Assembly (NCBI GenBank): GCA_937893485.1
Contig: CALBJL010000073.1
Coordinates: 1-5,047 of the forward strand
Direction of reading: 5' to 3'
From: an uncultured bacterium
GTDB taxonomy: Bacteria > Bacillota > Clostridia > Lachnospirales > Lachnospiraceae
Length of the DNA: 5,047 nucleotides
The notes beneath the pieces were generated by a model. That model did no database searches. It was not told where the DNA came from and saw only the letters and a list, made by a program, of their open reading frames with translations. Every line of letters begins with the position of its first letter. The stretch's first letter is position 1. This document shows positions 5,020 to 5,047 of this stretch, piece by piece. Both the position numbers and the translations under genes were made by a program.

Positions 5020-5047
5020 CTACAGCACGCTTACTGCATGGAGTTGA
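5020..5047 (-). CDS. Possible C-terminal end of an unidentified minus-strand gene
   Basis: The terminator at 4968-4995 implies a minus-strand gene ending just to its right. In one frame the window edge gives QLHAVSVL followed by TAG (5022-5020), 24 bp before the hairpin. Another frame gives NSMQ and TAA (5033-5031). The third frame runs through the hairpin and is unlikely. The QLHAVSVL frame is chosen only because its spacing to the terminator is the more usual. The fragment is too short to identify the gene or even to be sure of the frame. Confidence 0.25.

Noticed and set aside
4559..5047. A plus-strand open frame opposite yqeG running to the window edge.
   Set aside because: It crosses the yqeG promoter and the terminator hairpin at 4968-4995 and has no start signal or recognisable domain.
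1..5047. CRISPR arrays, insertion sequences, tRNA or rRNA genes, phage or defence genes.
   Set aside because: No tandem spaced repeats, transposase, terminal inverted repeats or tRNA-like cloverleaf were seen by reading. All substantial coding space is accounted for by ordinary metabolic, regulatory and translation genes.

Overview
The window looks like a chromosomal segment of a Clostridia bacterium, most likely Lachnospiraceae. This is inferred from the protein flavour (EF-P, YqeG and DUF4867 variants of Firmicutes type), strong GGAGG-type ribosome binding sites on every gene, and AT-rich intergenic regions between moderately GC-balanced genes. There is no sign of phage, insertion sequences, CRISPR, or tRNA/rRNA genes. 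The taxon is an inference from recognition, not a search result.

Left part (1-3158) is a pentose-use locus. A minus-strand operon holds xylB (xylulokinase, 332-1801) followed 21 bp downstream by a DUF4867-family gene that runs off the left edge (310 to beyond 1). Facing away from it on the plus strand is a LacI-family regulator (2112-3158). The 310-bp divergent region carries a candidate promoter for each side and four copies of the palindromic core GTGCAC. Three of these lie just downstream of the proposed xylB start site and one lies just upstream of the regulator's -35. A separate 12-bp direct repeat sits between the two promoters. The simplest reading is that the LacI protein represses xylB-DUF4867, and perhaps itself, and is released by a pentose-like sugar, with a possible second regulator on the direct repeat.

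Middle (3159-3247) is a convergent intergenic stretch with one hairpin flanked by A and T runs, apparently a shared bidirectional terminator.

Right part (3248-5047) is a minus-strand housekeeping block. yqeG (HAD IIIA phosphatase family) overlaps rpiB (ribose-5-phosphate isomerase B) by 23 bp, and efp (elongation factor P) follows with its own promoter. A strong GC-rich hairpin at 4968-4995 separates yqeG from whatever lies to the right, of which only a few C-terminal codons may be present.

XylB makes xylulose 5-phosphate and RpiB interconverts ribulose 5-phosphate and ribose 5-phosphate, so both feed the non-oxidative pentose phosphate pathway. They are nevertheless separated by a terminator and by efp, so nothing in the sequence says they are co-regulated. 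I found no clearly novel defence or mobile system. The parts most worth attention are the uncharacterised DUF4867 partner of xylB and the architecture of the divergent control region.
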